From positions 806,001 through 870,000 of the forward strand of contig JADLSH010000333.1 in assembly GCA_016169945.1 (NCBI GenBank): 64,000 nt of DNA, read 5' to 3'. Source of the stretch: Trachythela sp. YZ-2020 (Eukaryota > Cnidaria > Anthozoa > Malacalcyonacea > Clavulariidae). The notes under the pieces were generated by a model, which saw only the letters and a program-made list of their open reading frames with translations, was not told the origin of the DNA and did no database searches. A program made the translations under genes and the position numbers. This document shows, piece by piece, positions 1 to 9,940 of this stretch (position 1 is the stretch's first letter; every line of letters starts with the position of its first letter).

Positions 1-51
1 AAAGAACAATTTAGGCAAACATGTCAATCAAAATAGAAGTGTCAATTTGAA

Positions 52-125
52 CAGGGCTGCCCAGAGGGGGGGGGGAGACGGCAATTTGCCCCAGGCCCCC
101 AGCCAAATGTCTCCGGGCGGCCCTG
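52..125. mobile_element. 74-bp hAT-type MITE with 8-bp target duplication
   Basis: The ends form an imperfect 14-bp inverted repeat: CAGGGCTGCCCAGA at the left, and CAGGGCCGCCCGGA when the right end is read in reverse. The element is flanked by identical 8-bp copies AATTTGAA at 44-51 and 126-133. An 8-bp duplication with ends starting CAG is typical of hAT transposons. The interior is a G tract and a C-rich stretch with no coding capacity. Confidence 0.8.
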
Positions 126-168
126 AATTTGAATTTATGTTGTGCAAATGAATTTAATATTCATATAC

Positions 169-921
169 CTCGGTTAGTTGGCTGTTTCCCATTTCAGTGG
201 TTGGTTGCAAAGGTTTGCTATCCAAGTCCTTTTGAATAGGTCTTATGTACGCAATCGCTTGACCCAGACCTGAGGAATCGCGCAGAAATGTAACAGAATA
301 CCCACAGTTCGGGGGTGCCATGACGTCCAAGTCACGGGGTGATACACTGCTCCTCAACAGTTCAAACCCGCCTCCAGTTGCCAGCTTGGGGTATGTTTGT
401 TCCAACTTTGCCTTTACTTGTTGATAGGCATCGTCATTTTTGTGAAAGGTAATTCGCTTTCGACCCAGCCCAGCGTTTTGAAGCTTGACTTTTTCTGTCC
501 TTGTGGGGACACCTCTCTGCTGGGTAGTAGCCAAACAAAAAAAGTCGTGTGTCCACGTATCATTAGGCTTGAAGAAACGTGTTTTCCCCCAAGCATTAGC
601 TCGACTTCGTTTGGTCGGTGGCTGCTGTACAAGCCTGCCATTGTTAGCTGTGTTATATGGGGCAAAAAGTCTTCGAAATTCTTCATTCGTTACTTGGCTA
701 GTGGTGGCGTGGTTAGAGCCAGAAGGTCCCGGTCTACTGGAATGAACTACGGACTGGACCGACTGATTTTGGTTATTTAAACTCGCTGTAGCCGTGGGAA
801 TAGTGGCATTGACGACATTGTTGTTATTCGTTGTATTTCTACTATTACTTTGTGTCAACAAACTTGCTGCACACCGTAATAAAGCTGCTGCTTCATTTGT
901 TGTTGTACGTTCGTCCGCCAT
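169..921 (-). CDS. First exon of a HECT/G2E3-like protein
   Basis: About 250 residues read from ATG at 921 (MADERTTT). I prefer it to the upstream in-frame ATG at 996 because the leader up to there is hydrophobic and AT-rich. The N-terminal third is rich in Asn, Thr and Ser. The C-terminal half contains W-T-H-D-F-F-C-L-A, GLGRKRITFH, GGGFELLR and YIRPIQKDLD, which I associate from memory with the N-terminal region of G2/M-phase-specific E3 ubiquitin ligase-like proteins expanded in fish and cnidarians. The ORF runs into a good splice donor (GAG then GTATAT) at about 168, so the catalytic HECT part, if present, lies to the left of the window. The family assignment is recall, not a search result. 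Confidence 0.55.
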
Positions 922-1033
922 GTTTGCGATGGCATTTACTGCGTAATAAATTATCGTTAAAATAATTACAATATTTGGCGGCAAATAAATTATCATTAAA
1001 CAATGATCACAAATTGTGTTCTGAGTGTCACAA

Positions 1034-1101
1034 ATAATGTTACGTCATCACAATGGAATGCTTAAGGATAATGTTACGTCATCACAATGGAACGCTTAAG
1101 G
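1034..1101. promoter_or_regulatory. Tandem 34-bp repeat carrying two CRE-like sites
   Basis: Two adjacent 34-bp units (1034-1067 and 1068-1101) differ at one base. Each contains TTACGTCA (1040-1047 and 1074-1081), one base from the palindromic ATF/CREB site TGACGTCA. They lie 110-180 bp upstream of the start codon chosen for the minus-strand gene ending at 921, where a proximal promoter would be expected. Regulation is inferred. Confidence 0.4.
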
Positions 1102-1457
1102 ACAGAATACACAAACACAAGTGCAAATGCAGATTGCGAACATCAAAATTCAAATCTTTAATAACAAAATTCCATTCTTTAATATCACAAAGCACCAACT
1201 GAACAACAAAATCTAGAAGTTGAGCTGAAAATTTCAAATAATACTTTGGCGGTGATTACCCTCCATAATCGAATGCCAATTGTTTTGTCTAATCATTTTT
1301 AATTTGGCACAGTAATATACAATAACTTACCATAAAGATGTGTGCAAATAAAAATAATCACTCTCATATGTTGCTGATATCTGCATACAAACACACACAT
1401 AAGCTTAAATTGCCAGACTGTGTTCTCTATTTCTTGTTAATGAATTTCAGAGCATAT
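1102..1457. other. No gene seen
   Basis: A+T-rich sequence with no supported ORF. A short (AC)n-like stretch lies near 1387. I see nothing else. Confidence 0.6.
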
Positions 1458-1485
1458 GTTTTTGTGGTTACTATATCGAGCCACC
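1458..1485. mobile_element. End fragment of the TTAA-flanked MITE family
   Basis: The last 28 bp match the left terminus of the complete copy at 51151-51782 in reverse (TACTATATCGAGCCACC) and are followed by TTAA at 1486-1489. The other end is missing, so this is a truncated relic. Confidence 0.65.
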
Positions 1486-1639
1486 TTAAATGGCTTCCAA
1501 ATTTTGGCTAATTAACGATGTTCTAAAATGTTAAAATATAATTATACGCTATTCCGCGCCCGCGCGCGCATACATTGTGTTTGTTTTTCGTTTGTGAACT
1601 TTTCTTGCTGTTTAAATAAAAAGATAAACTAATGATATC

Positions 1640-1762
1640 TATGATACCGGTATATCTGACAGTATACCGCCGATAACGGTATACCGGTATAGCGTCAAAA
1701 CCAATACCGCCATACCGGTATTAACTAAATACCGTGAATAACTAAGAATACCGGTATACCGC
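1640..1762. repeat. Cluster of palindromic ACCGGTAT motifs
   Basis: Repeated ATACCGGTAT and TACCGC units in alternating orientation fill about 120 bp. The region can fold into several short hairpins. It could be a degenerate minisatellite or a MITE end. I could not define borders or a target duplication. Confidence 0.6.
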
Positions 1763-2003
1763 CCAACTTTACATCCCACATCTTTTGACCAGGTTTGAGC
1801 TTTGTTTCAACTTAATTTTCTAGTCTATTCAAATCTGAAATGCCCTGTGATACATAACTAATATCCTGTGGTTTTGAACTTCTGCTTGACTGAAGGAAAT
1901 TACCCCACCTTCTAGTATTTAAGGGTAATGACTCCTCAATTATACATATTTTAAACTTGTTATTAAATCTGTCAAAATTTTAAAACCCACTTTAATATTA
2001 ACT

Positions 2004-2145
2004 ACTTACTAACAGAGCGTGATGACTGTACGGTAAAATATCAAGCCGAGGTCTTGCTGTATTGACCGAGCGATAGCGAGGTAAATACAGCAAGACTGAG
2101 GCTTGATATTTTACTGTATAGACCGAACAGTCGAAGTTAGTAAGT
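2004..2145. repeat. Imperfect inverted repeat, hairpin MITE relic
   Basis: Arms of roughly 65 bp surround a short loop near 2075. The inner parts (TAAAATATCAAGCC and GTCTTGCTGTATT with their complements) match almost completely and the outer tips (ACTTACTAAC) also pair. The shape suggests a foldback MITE. No convincing target duplication was seen. Confidence 0.65.
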
Positions 2146-2690
2146 TGTTTATTATATGGCATTTTAGACAACAAAAAACAACTCATTTTGCCAACAATTG
2201 GTCACACGAGGGCAAAGTACAAAGTCCGAAACTCAAAGCCGGTCATTTTCAAAAGTAAAAATAATTTCAATAACACAAATTTGTCTTAGTTTTTTACAAA
2301 TTTATCTAATCTTAGCTTAGTAAAACTACTCTACAGTACCATTTATAGAATAAAATTCATAGAAAATATAGTGATATTGAGCCATCCGATCAAAGACAAA
2401 CACAACTTTGCATGTTCGAAAAAATTTATATATTCTTGACTGTTTTAGTTAAAAACATCGTAAAATTTACCTTAATATTTCGACTTCAGCCAACAAAACT
2501 TGATTTTACCCTTGTAGTTATCCCTTTTCCGTATTTTCCGTTTATTTTTCATTGTTTTAAATTATTTTTAAGGATTTTTTAATGCTTTTATTGGTTTGAA
2601 ATGTGTTCAAGTCGTGGCAGGGCAATAAGAATACCGTATTGCCCGGTATTACCTACCAGTGACAATACGGGAAATTCCGGACTGCTCAGG
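2146..2690. other. No gene seen
   Basis: A+T-rich, apparently non-coding. A short hairpin-like stretch of AATACCG repeats occurs near 2630-2660. Nothing else recognised. Confidence 0.6.
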
Positions 2691-2979
2691 AACCAATCAA
2701 ATTGTGCGATACACCAAAACAAACGCTTGCCATATAATATTATTTATTGAACCATTTTGTATATTAATACCAACTGAGTACTTGAATAGTTTAATGCCAA
2801 TATACACATTAATTGATTCCAAAGGCAAAGGCACAACAATTCCAATATATTTATAGAGTATATATAGTGTGGGATATCTATAAAATGTGAAATATCGAAT
2901 TTGAATAATTTGGTCACAATGGGTTTTCATGATTGTATATTTAAAAATGGACGATGTTTCAATTAAAAGTATTACCCAC

Positions 2980-3341
2980 CTGATTGTTTTAATATAATGG
3001 CATTTCTTAACAGCATGACTCTCTCCACTGTTGTTTTCCTGTTGCTTTATTTTTGTTGCAGAAGCATTTTTAAGTTCTTCGATGGCAACATAAAATCGCT
3101 TTAAGTGTCTCTTCTTTGAAGTGAAATCGACATCGCGGTGAACTTCAACTAAATCATTCAGATACATTTTAGCTAACTGTTGAAGATAATTGTAGCCATT
3201 ATCAAGGTACTTTTCCGCATATTGTGACAAATTGATTATATTCAACCACTCGGGTACACTGACAAAACTACCTTCATCAATATTCATGTCCTGACGTACA
3301 ATTTCTTCGCAATTGTACTTGTCTCCTGCTAATGCCGCCAT
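2980..3341 (-). CDS. Exon with a SAM-like (sterile alpha motif) domain
   Basis: ATG at 3341 (MAALAGDKYN) is preferred over in-frame upstream ATGs at 3452, 3377 and 3350 because of its AAAATGGCG context. Residues about 30-90 fit a SAM domain: VPEWLNIINLSQYAEKYLDN, then G-Y-x2-L-x2-L, a D-L-x-E-V turn and a final K-R-H-L-K-R-F helix. SAM domains mediate protein-protein or RNA contacts. The exon ends at a good donor (CAG then GTGGGTAAT, intron from 2979). The ORF continues open but with A+T-rich, unlikely residues, so I stop at the donor. Downstream exons are not visible. Confidence 0.5.
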
Positions 3342-3599
3342 TTTGGGCATTCCATGTGCACTCTGCGAACGAACCATTATAACTGTGTAATATGAAGCAC
3401 TGACTTCCAGTAAATATCGTTCACAAAAACACAACGTGCCACATTGGCTCAATACATGCTTCGATTATGCTATATTCAACTTTTATATTATAAATATCTT
3501 AAATCTATAAATATTATTGACAATACCGCGAGGTTGAAACAATTTAGAAACTACGGTTTTATTATTAAATATCATATAAAACTGATATAAAATACAAGA

Positions 3600-4660
3600 T
3601 CTGCCAACACATTCGAAAATGGATCATGGATGAGTTTTCCTTAATAAAGGCATCGAGGGCTGATGTTAGAGCAACCAGCAAGGTTTCAGATGTTGTAAGA
3701 GAAGCTACAATCATGCTCTTGGGATACAAACTACCGAAGACTAGAATATTTTCAGCGTTGCTATAACAGGTTTACAAGAAGTGTACAACATTCTAAATTC
3801 GTACTTTAAAAACTCTAGAATTCTTTATACGACATTTGAGGAGGCATATGACGTCTTTATATCATTCCAGACAAGACTCTGGGACCACACCGAATTTAAA
3901 GATGTGTTGTTAAATTATCAGTACAGACTTGCGGTGTATTTATTTACTCCTCGGCCTGAGGAGAACAATCAAATATTTGTTGTTGTGAAGACAGAGAATT
4001 CATTCTTTCCTTAATTTGCTGAACTCTTCACAAATGAGATTTGTAAAAGCAGTATTGCAGCTTCAAATTATCCCAGGATGCCAATCGATAGATGCGAGGA
4101 TGCGAATGTGCTAACGCTTTGTTGCTAGGTGAAAAATCACAAAATCAAGTACGTTAACTAGGTTTTAAGCCAGATAGTGTTGTAAAAGTTATCTCAACAG
4201 TGCAAGAGAGATCAATTATAGCAGAGGAAACTGTAATGGCACCAAGTGACATTGTTCAATGTTGCCTGAACAAAAAAAAAACAGAAAGCTGGTCCAAGGA
4301 TAGACTGGATGCTCTCCAAGAAGAATTTTAAGTTTTTACTGAATGTTTAGAGGAGCTGAATAATGTTTCAAATCCAGTTAGCAAAAATGCTGAGAGAAAG
4401 CATGTGAGAATGGTAAAACGAAAAGCTACAGAGCTGCTGGAGAGTATTTGAGTTAATTGGGTGCAGGAACACACAAGGAAATTGATAGCGAAGCTGAAAA
4501 GCATATTGAAGGAAGTCATCAGCACATGGAAGCAGGGCGCACATTCCAAAAATGTTTGGGGGGTGTCCATTGTTCAGGGACCGACTTTTTATATTTGTGT
4601 GACCACATCAAAACATGTATTGCGGGTTAATGTAAAAATATGTGTAGTGCTAGGGGTGTA
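3600..4660 (+). pseudogene. Decayed coding region, family unknown
   Basis: Coding-like plus-strand stretches are interrupted by stops and frame changes. One reads roughly 3624-3765 (FSLIKASRADVRATSKVS). Another is 3781-4014 (FEEAYDVFISFQTRLWDH). A third, about 4200-4570, is Lys/Glu-rich with several in-frame stops. The amino-acid make-up is protein-like, but I do not recognise a family. It may be the gag or N-terminal part of an old retroelement. Confidence 0.35.
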
Positions 4661-5595
4661 GAAGGATTGCTAAAAAATAGGGGGCCAAACCCTCAACAAG
4701 GCGACACCGTGGTTGGCGCAGACAGGAATATTTTGAAAAATTTGAGTCTGTAGATCGTCAGAAATGGCCTTTTCAGAGTCTTCTCTACCTCTTCCGTTAT
4801 ATGCCCTTTCATAAATATATATAAGATTTCAAACACTCTAGTTTCGAATTCAAATATTTCGAATTTTATTAACAATTTTTGTATCGTTTATTATATGTTT
4901 TGGACCAACTCGGACCAAATTAGTAGTGTCATTTTACAATATGGGCACAGAATTAACCAGAAGGTTCACTTAATACTAAAGTATAGTCACGCTTGTTCTC
5001 GCCTCGCGGAGCTTGACCGCGCTCGTTTCCAGATCCCAAAACAAGTGTATTCTGTCGATTTAACTGGAGATAGTATGGGCGTGAAGCGAAAAAATGGTCT
5101 TATGTGAACGTTTTAATTTCGATTTTCATTTTGAAAGAAAACTTGATAAAACCGAAGGTAAGTCCATCATATTTTATACAAATAATGTAGTCCTGAGCGT
5201 AAAATACGCCAATAATTCGATTTTTTGCTGAGTCATGCTGTACTTGACAGCATGTTTTGCCAAATATTTACAGTAATACTATACAGTATTTACAAATAGG
5301 TCATAGTTATTTACAGTACAGTATGTAGTATATAAGCAGCGATGTGACCATGTGATTAAATTGCTCTCTCACTGGACTCTGGCTTAGAGTGTTTACATAC
5401 CTAGTATATAGGTGGGTATTAAACCTCATACCTCGACATTAAAATCCTTTATAATAAAATATAATTTTCACTTCATTGACATTGTATTGTCAATCATGCA
5501 AACATATTCATTTGGCAAATGTGTAAACACAGTAGCATGATTTTGGCCAAAGTATGTTAGTTTCCATGTTTTTGATGTTAGAAAGAGAATGAAGC
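4640..5595. other. Non-coding; includes a diverged repeat at 4937-5165
   Basis: The stretch 4937-5165 contains ACCAGAAGGTTCACTTAA, then ACAAGTGTA and ATAGTATGGG. The same motifs in the same order occur in inverted orientation at 9045-9260. Both copies end at a splice-donor-like GGTAAG. The rest is A+T-rich with no supported gene. Confidence 0.45.
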
Positions 5596-5601
5596 CACAT
5601 G

Positions 5602-5834
5602 TATGGTGTCCGAGGAGAGACATCGACATTTTTAACATTTTTGTTTCACCTCTACATTTGTTTGCATTTAATTTACATTGAATTTATTTGTATTTTCAAA
5701 ATTTAACTTAATTTTGTTTTTATTTTGTTTTTAATGATTTGAAAAACGTTTCAATTCAATTGGTTTTATTTTAAAAATTAAAATTGAAAATATCTCCGAG
5801 AAGAGACACACATAAAATTAACCCGCTGACCATT
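5602..5834 (+). repeat. Left terminal inverted repeat of the alpha-kinase transposon
   Basis: It pairs with 7273-7508 over its whole length with only scattered mismatches and small indels. It is very A+T-rich in the middle. The inner edge (GCTGACCAT) is the last clearly shared sequence. A repeat this long and well preserved suggests fairly recent movement or TIR homogenisation. Confidence 0.9.
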
Positions 5835-5891
5835 ATTGTCCCTATACGGCGCATGCTCTCTCCAGTCTCTCGACAACAGTACGCTGAAAAC

Positions 5892-6745
5892 ATGGCGGAC
5901 GAAGAAAACATGGCAGCAAAAAGGACAAGAAAAACAGAGAAAAACAACGCTAGAAAGGGTAAAGATCGGCCTTTACCAGAAAAATTAACAATTCAACGAT
6001 TATCAGCGCAAGTTAAAGGATCTTCCCAAAAGTATGCAAGGATGGGGCCTTTAAAAAGAGTAGATGTTTTGGAAGAGGACATGTGTGCACCACCAACTAT
6101 CGATATTGTGAGAAGGGCTTGTATTGCTGGTTTCAACTTGAAGGGTTTTGATTGTGATTTACTGGAGACTGAGCGAGGACCATCTATCGAAAGTCTAAAC
6201 GAGATCAAGAATTTAAATGGCACGATTTTTGTCAGATTCACTCACAAACAATATACTGTTGGTGAATTTGTTGGTGAATCGGATGAAGAAGATGGGAAAT
6301 CAGTGCCCCTAGAGTCATTAGAGTCACTAGAGTGCAAACGTCCACCTACAAAACGTAAGTCTAGCCATACCAAACAGCAAAATTCTGAACCATTGAAATC
6401 CAGTGATACAAAGTCAAAGAGATCCTTCCCTCCTTCTTTGTCAGTGGCAACAATGCTAAATATGGGAAAGCTGATCAAGCCTGCAAAACGTGATACAATC
6501 CAAGTAGAAATTGAAAGCTTTGAAGTCAAGAATGGGTGGACTGTGGCAAAACTGTAACGTTCTCAGTGGAGAGTGAGAGTTTTGCTGAAGGGGGCTTCAG
6601 AAAGGCTTACAAGTGTGAAAGTATTGATGGAAAATTGCCTGGCAAGTGGGTATTGAAGAAGTATAAAGAAAATTCCCTTGAAGATATGAAGTCTCTCAAC
6701 ATAACAGAAGAAGAACATGCATACAATGCAATGGGAAACGTCCAA
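5892..6745 (+). pseudogene. Alpha-kinase domain protein, 5' part
   Basis: The start at 5892 (MADEENMAAK) sits in AAACATGG just inside the TIR. The N-terminal 215 residues are Lys- and Ser-rich with no domain I know. From about 6525 the sequence fits the start of an atypical alpha-kinase (myosin heavy-chain kinase/eEF2K/TRPM7 type): VTFSVESESFAEGGFRKAYK, then GKWVLKKYKE with the candidate ATP-binding Lys, then ITEEEHAYNAM. A one-base loss in the A run at 6548-6551 shifts the frame at the start of the domain. The zinc-binding and catalytic C-terminal half is missing because of the internal deletion, so this copy cannot encode an active kinase. The intact parent element presumably does. Alpha-kinase identity is from motif recognition. 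Confidence 0.7.
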
Positions 6746-7217
6746 TTCTGAAAACCCATCAACTTGTCATGCCCATCCAAACTCCAAACCCAGTTGACAC
6801 CGTTTGTAACAAAGTTTCCTTTCTTCTGTTTACTTTTGTTACATGGCTTTCTTTCTTCTAGACCATCTGGGTCGTATTCGCACATCACATCATTTACCAA
6901 ATCATGAGGCACTTTGATATTGTGAACCATTCGAAGTTTCTTTGTCATTGCTCTTACCCCAAGAAGTTTCCAGGTCCTTCAAGTTCATTTTCAACTGCAT
7001 TTTTCACATCTTGCAAAGGAGTGTCGTAATTTATGTAGTTAATGTTAAAATGGCGCAGTCGACGATCAAGAGTTTTCGTACATCCCCATGCATATTGTGG
7101 GAACTGCTTTTTCATAACAATAAGAATTTCACTCCTCTGATACGCTTTCTTAACCAAGGATTCAAGTTGAAGTCTTAAACTTTCATCGTTCTTCCATTCA
7201 GTTGCTTGGGAGGCCAT
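6720..7217 (-). pseudogene. DDE integrase-like transposase, 5' part
   Basis: ATG at 7217 (MASQATEW, context AAAATGG). An N-terminal helix-turn-helix-like part (residues 10-65) is followed by EGPGNFLG. After a one-base shift at the C run 6957-6960 comes VRAMTKKLRMVHNIKVPHDL, DPDGLEERK and then VNWVWSLDGHDKLMGFQNW, which holds the first candidate catalytic Asp of an integrase-core fold. I recall this organisation from animal and fungal 'integrase core domain' proteins. The ORF breaks off at the deletion junction shared with the alpha-kinase gene. The GGGGTAAGAG at the frameshift also resembles a splice donor, but coding resumes immediately, so a frameshift is more likely. It presumably mobilised this TIR family. 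Confidence 0.65.
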
Positions 7218-7629
7218 TTTGATTTGTTTAGTTTGTTTATTCAAAGAATGTGAGCCCGCAAATATGCATGCTATGGTCAGCGGTTAATTTTACGTGTGTC
7301 TCTTCTCGGACATGAGATATTTTCAATTCTAATTTTTAAATTAAAACCAATTGAATTGAAACGTTTTTCAAATCATTAAAAACAAAATAAAAACAAAATT
7401 AAGTTAAATTTTGAAAATACAAATAAATTCAATGTAAATTAAATGCAAACAAATGTAGAGGTGAAACAAAAATGTTAAAAATGTCGATGTCTCTCCTCGG
7501 ACACCATACACATGCCTTTTGGTATAATTTATTCCTCCCATAATTCCTAGTAGCCACACCCTGCCCCCAATGGTCCCATGTTTGGATTTGATTGGAAAAT
7601 AAATATATTGTATATACAGTAGCTATGAA

Positions 7630-7822
7630 CCAGACTGGAAACTTTGCAGTGTGCACGGAAGATCTTCCGTGCGCACCCAAAAGTTTAGGTGCGCAAAATA
7701 CTATATCTGCAAGTGTCAAGTGCGCACTTGGCCTGTGAAAGATAAAAATATTAAGTGTTGGGTGTGCAAAATTTTGTGAAATAAAGTTCTCCTGTGCGCA
7801 TGTAACAAAGTTTCCAGTCTGG
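7630..7822. mobile_element. 193-bp MITE with perfect 17-bp TIRs and 8-bp target duplication
   Basis: CCAGACTGGAAACTTTG at 7630-7646 is exactly inverted at 7806-7822. GCTATGAA flanks both sides (7622-7629 and 7823-7830). The interior contains several GTGCGCAC-type palindromes. The 8-bp duplication points to hAT (Merlin is an alternative). Confidence 0.9.
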
Positions 7823-7830
7823 GCTATGAA

Positions 7831-9040
7831 ACATATATAAATACAGCATTTTGCCTGATGCATCTGCCACATTTATTTAGATACATTTGAATTTGGTGGG
7901 ATGAACTAGACTGACTAACAACATCAGTGGATTCATTAGAAGAGAATAATGAAAGATATATAACCCTCAAGTAGCATCAAACACTTTCAAAGTTTAGAAT
8001 TTATTGTACAGCATGGTTTTATTTAGCTTTGCCTGTTATGTATAATATAAGATTAAACGAGACAAAATATTATATGTATAAAGAAGGTGGGAACAACACA
8101 ACAGTTTAACTCCAATTACTGTGATCCACTGAATGTAAATAATTTTATGGATTTGTTTTACATGTATATTTGTGAGTTTCATTAAGCAACATACACAGCG
8201 AATCACTGTCGTGGGGGTTAACTTCAAATGTATTGGTTCTTACATTGTATGAGACCGAGCAAACAATGAAATCAAAACAATGAAATCACTCTGATAACTG
8301 TGTTTTGTTTTAACCCCCATGGCCCATGTGCTGCTGTGAATTCATATGAGACCCAAGAATTGCTTACTGGTCTAACACTAGATGCTTAATAAAGTTCAGA
8401 AAATATTGACAACATCCCATCAATCATTTGAATAAGAATTAAGAGTAAATAGTGAATTCGATTTTTTATATTGTTTTGATTTCTATGGTGAAGTATTTTA
8501 CAATAACTCTGAAAGTAACTGTGTAATATAACATTTTTTATAGAATTTCAATAGCAACTGATAGTATATGATTAACTCATTAAGACAGTTCCCCGTTTAT
8601 ATATCATATGTGTTTATATGAAAATTATTTGGCAGTGATTTGTCCTGGATGCAGACCTAACAAGCTGAGTGCCATTAAAAGTTGTAGTATCCATTTATAT
8701 CAACAGCTGGATCTCTGATAATGCAGGTGCTTCAGTATTAAAAATCAGTATGAATGTCAAATTAAGTACGTGTCTTTCTTGCCACTGAAACTGATGCCTA
8801 AAAAACCCAGTTAAATGCAATGTTAAGGCTAAATATGATAGTCAAATACACGAGAGATACAAACTATATAATAACAAGTAGGAAAAACATGAAAACTACA
8901 AGAAATCTTGTCTTGACTGAAGCCGGTTGAACAACAAATATCACTGAAATACGAGTTTATGACACTCGACATGACACTCAAACAAAGTTACATTTCGATT
9001 AAAATACCTAAATATTCGGCCTGTAAATACAGCAAAATGA
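7831..9040. other. No gene seen
   Basis: A+T-rich intergenic sequence with short ORFs of no recognisable kind. I see no repeat structure I can define. Confidence 0.55.
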
Positions 9041-9044
9041 CTTC

Positions 9045-9360
9045 CTTACCTACAATTCACACGCTGCCTCCAATAAATCGAGGTTAAATTTCACAGTATA
9101 CCAAATAAAGCTGTTTTTGTTGTCGAAATGCCATATTCACCCATACTATTCCTATTGCGAAAGTTGCATTACACTTGTTTAGCTCGGCGCATGCGCAGTT
9201 ACAACGAGGACAGATTTTCGCTTAAGTGAACCTTCTGGTTTATTCTGTGATATGGGACCGACTTTTTTAAAAAATTCACAAATTATGGGGGGTGTCACAA
9301 CCCCCCACACCCCACACCCCCCTAATGTGCGCCCCTGCATGGAAGACGTCATGACCAGTA
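9045..9360 (-). repeat. Diverged inverted copy of 4937-5165
   Basis: In reverse this reads ACCAGAAGGTTCACTTAA, then CGCATGCGCC, ACAAGTGTAA, ATAGTATGGGTG and a splice-donor-like GGTAAGGAAG at about 9050. Motif order matches 4937-5165. The outer part (GGGACCGACTTTTT) also has a relative at 4578-4590. The segment ends in a C/G-rich stretch (ACCCCCCTAATGTG). It may be a repeated promoter plus first exon, or an old transposon end. Confidence 0.4.
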
Positions 9361-9469
9361 TCTAAATCACAGAGTTAAATGCAGATATAAGCTAAATATT
9401 ATTAACCAGAAGCGTTATGAGCAGGGACAGCGATTACTTTGATCTTCTACTACACTCTACAATAGATCA

Positions 9470-9940
9470 ATGGCACGTAACAGCCAATCTCTTCAATGTA
9501 AAAAACATATTGGGAAAGGGCTTTGGTGTTCCAAAAAACCGCCAAAGACTGAGGATTGTGAGAATGAGAACACCCATCATCAACATGCACACATAAAAAA
9601 TGTTCAGCATTTCCTTTTCTCAGAGAAAATGCTACAGTATCGTCCATTTTGCTTTGGCAGATCAATCGATGATCAAGCCTACGTAAGACCGGGTACGTCA
9701 GAGGGATTTGTGAAGTCAAGAAATGTACGCTTTGCAACTCTTAGTGATGAGACAAAGTCAAGGAAGCTACCTAAGTATGACTTCCTTGAGCGCTTGATGT
9801 GTGTAACACCAGCAACACACCGAATCGAATTGTTTATTTCACGGTCGGCACCTGGATTACGGTTACGTAATACAGATTTTGGTTGTTTATTGTGTGTTAA
9901 TTCTCAAGATTTGGTCAAGGTAAATATAGACTATAGTTAA
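9470..9940 (+). CDS. Uncharacterised ORF, probable exon
   Basis: A 156-codon ORF from ATG at 9470. Residues 60-118 are protein-like and contain RPFCFGRSIDDQAYVRPGTS, FVKSRNVRFATL and KLPKYDFLERLM-x-VTPATHRI. I have the impression of a cnidarian protein family with this pattern but cannot name it. The last 35 residues look less coding, so an intron or a break may lie near 9825. It ends directly before the copia fragment. Confidence 0.35.
   Translation: MARNSQSLQCKKHIGKGLWCSKKPPKTEDCENENTHHQHAHIKNVQHFLFSEKMLQYRPFCFGRSIDDQAYVRPGTSEGFVKSRNVRFATLSDETKSRKLPKYDFLERLMCVTPATHRIELFISRSAPGLRLRNTDFGCLLCVNSQDLVKVNIDYS

Larger units (their letters stand above)
5602..7508. mobile_element. TIR DNA transposon carrying alpha-kinase and integrase-like genes, internally deleted
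   Basis: The left end (5602-5834) and right end (7273-7508) are near-identical inverted repeats of about 235 bp, beginning TATGGTGTCCGAGGAGAGAC. The 6-bp sequence CACATG flanks both ends (5596-5601 and 7509-7514). Because the bases at the border are partly shared, a 4-bp (ACAT) or 2-bp duplication can also be drawn. Near the inner edge of each TIR a variant of the terminal motif recurs (CCGAGAAGAGACACAC). Inside, a plus-strand gene with an alpha-kinase domain and a minus-strand integrase-like transposase both start just inside a TIR and run towards each other. Both are cut at a junction near 6715-6745, as expected for a non-autonomous deletion derivative. See the separate entries for the two genes. 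Confidence 0.85.

Noticed and set aside
397..780. ORFs opposite and overlapping the HECT/G2E3-like exon
   Set aside because: They are shadows of the minus-strand exon, without recognisable content; the minus strand has family motifs and a splice donor.
7429..7872. 147-codon minus-strand ORF
   Set aside because: It runs through the right TIR of the alpha-kinase transposon and the neighbouring MITE; its content comes from repeat sequence.
9450..9737. 95-codon minus-strand ORF
   Set aside because: A shadow of the more protein-like plus-strand ORF at 9470-9940.
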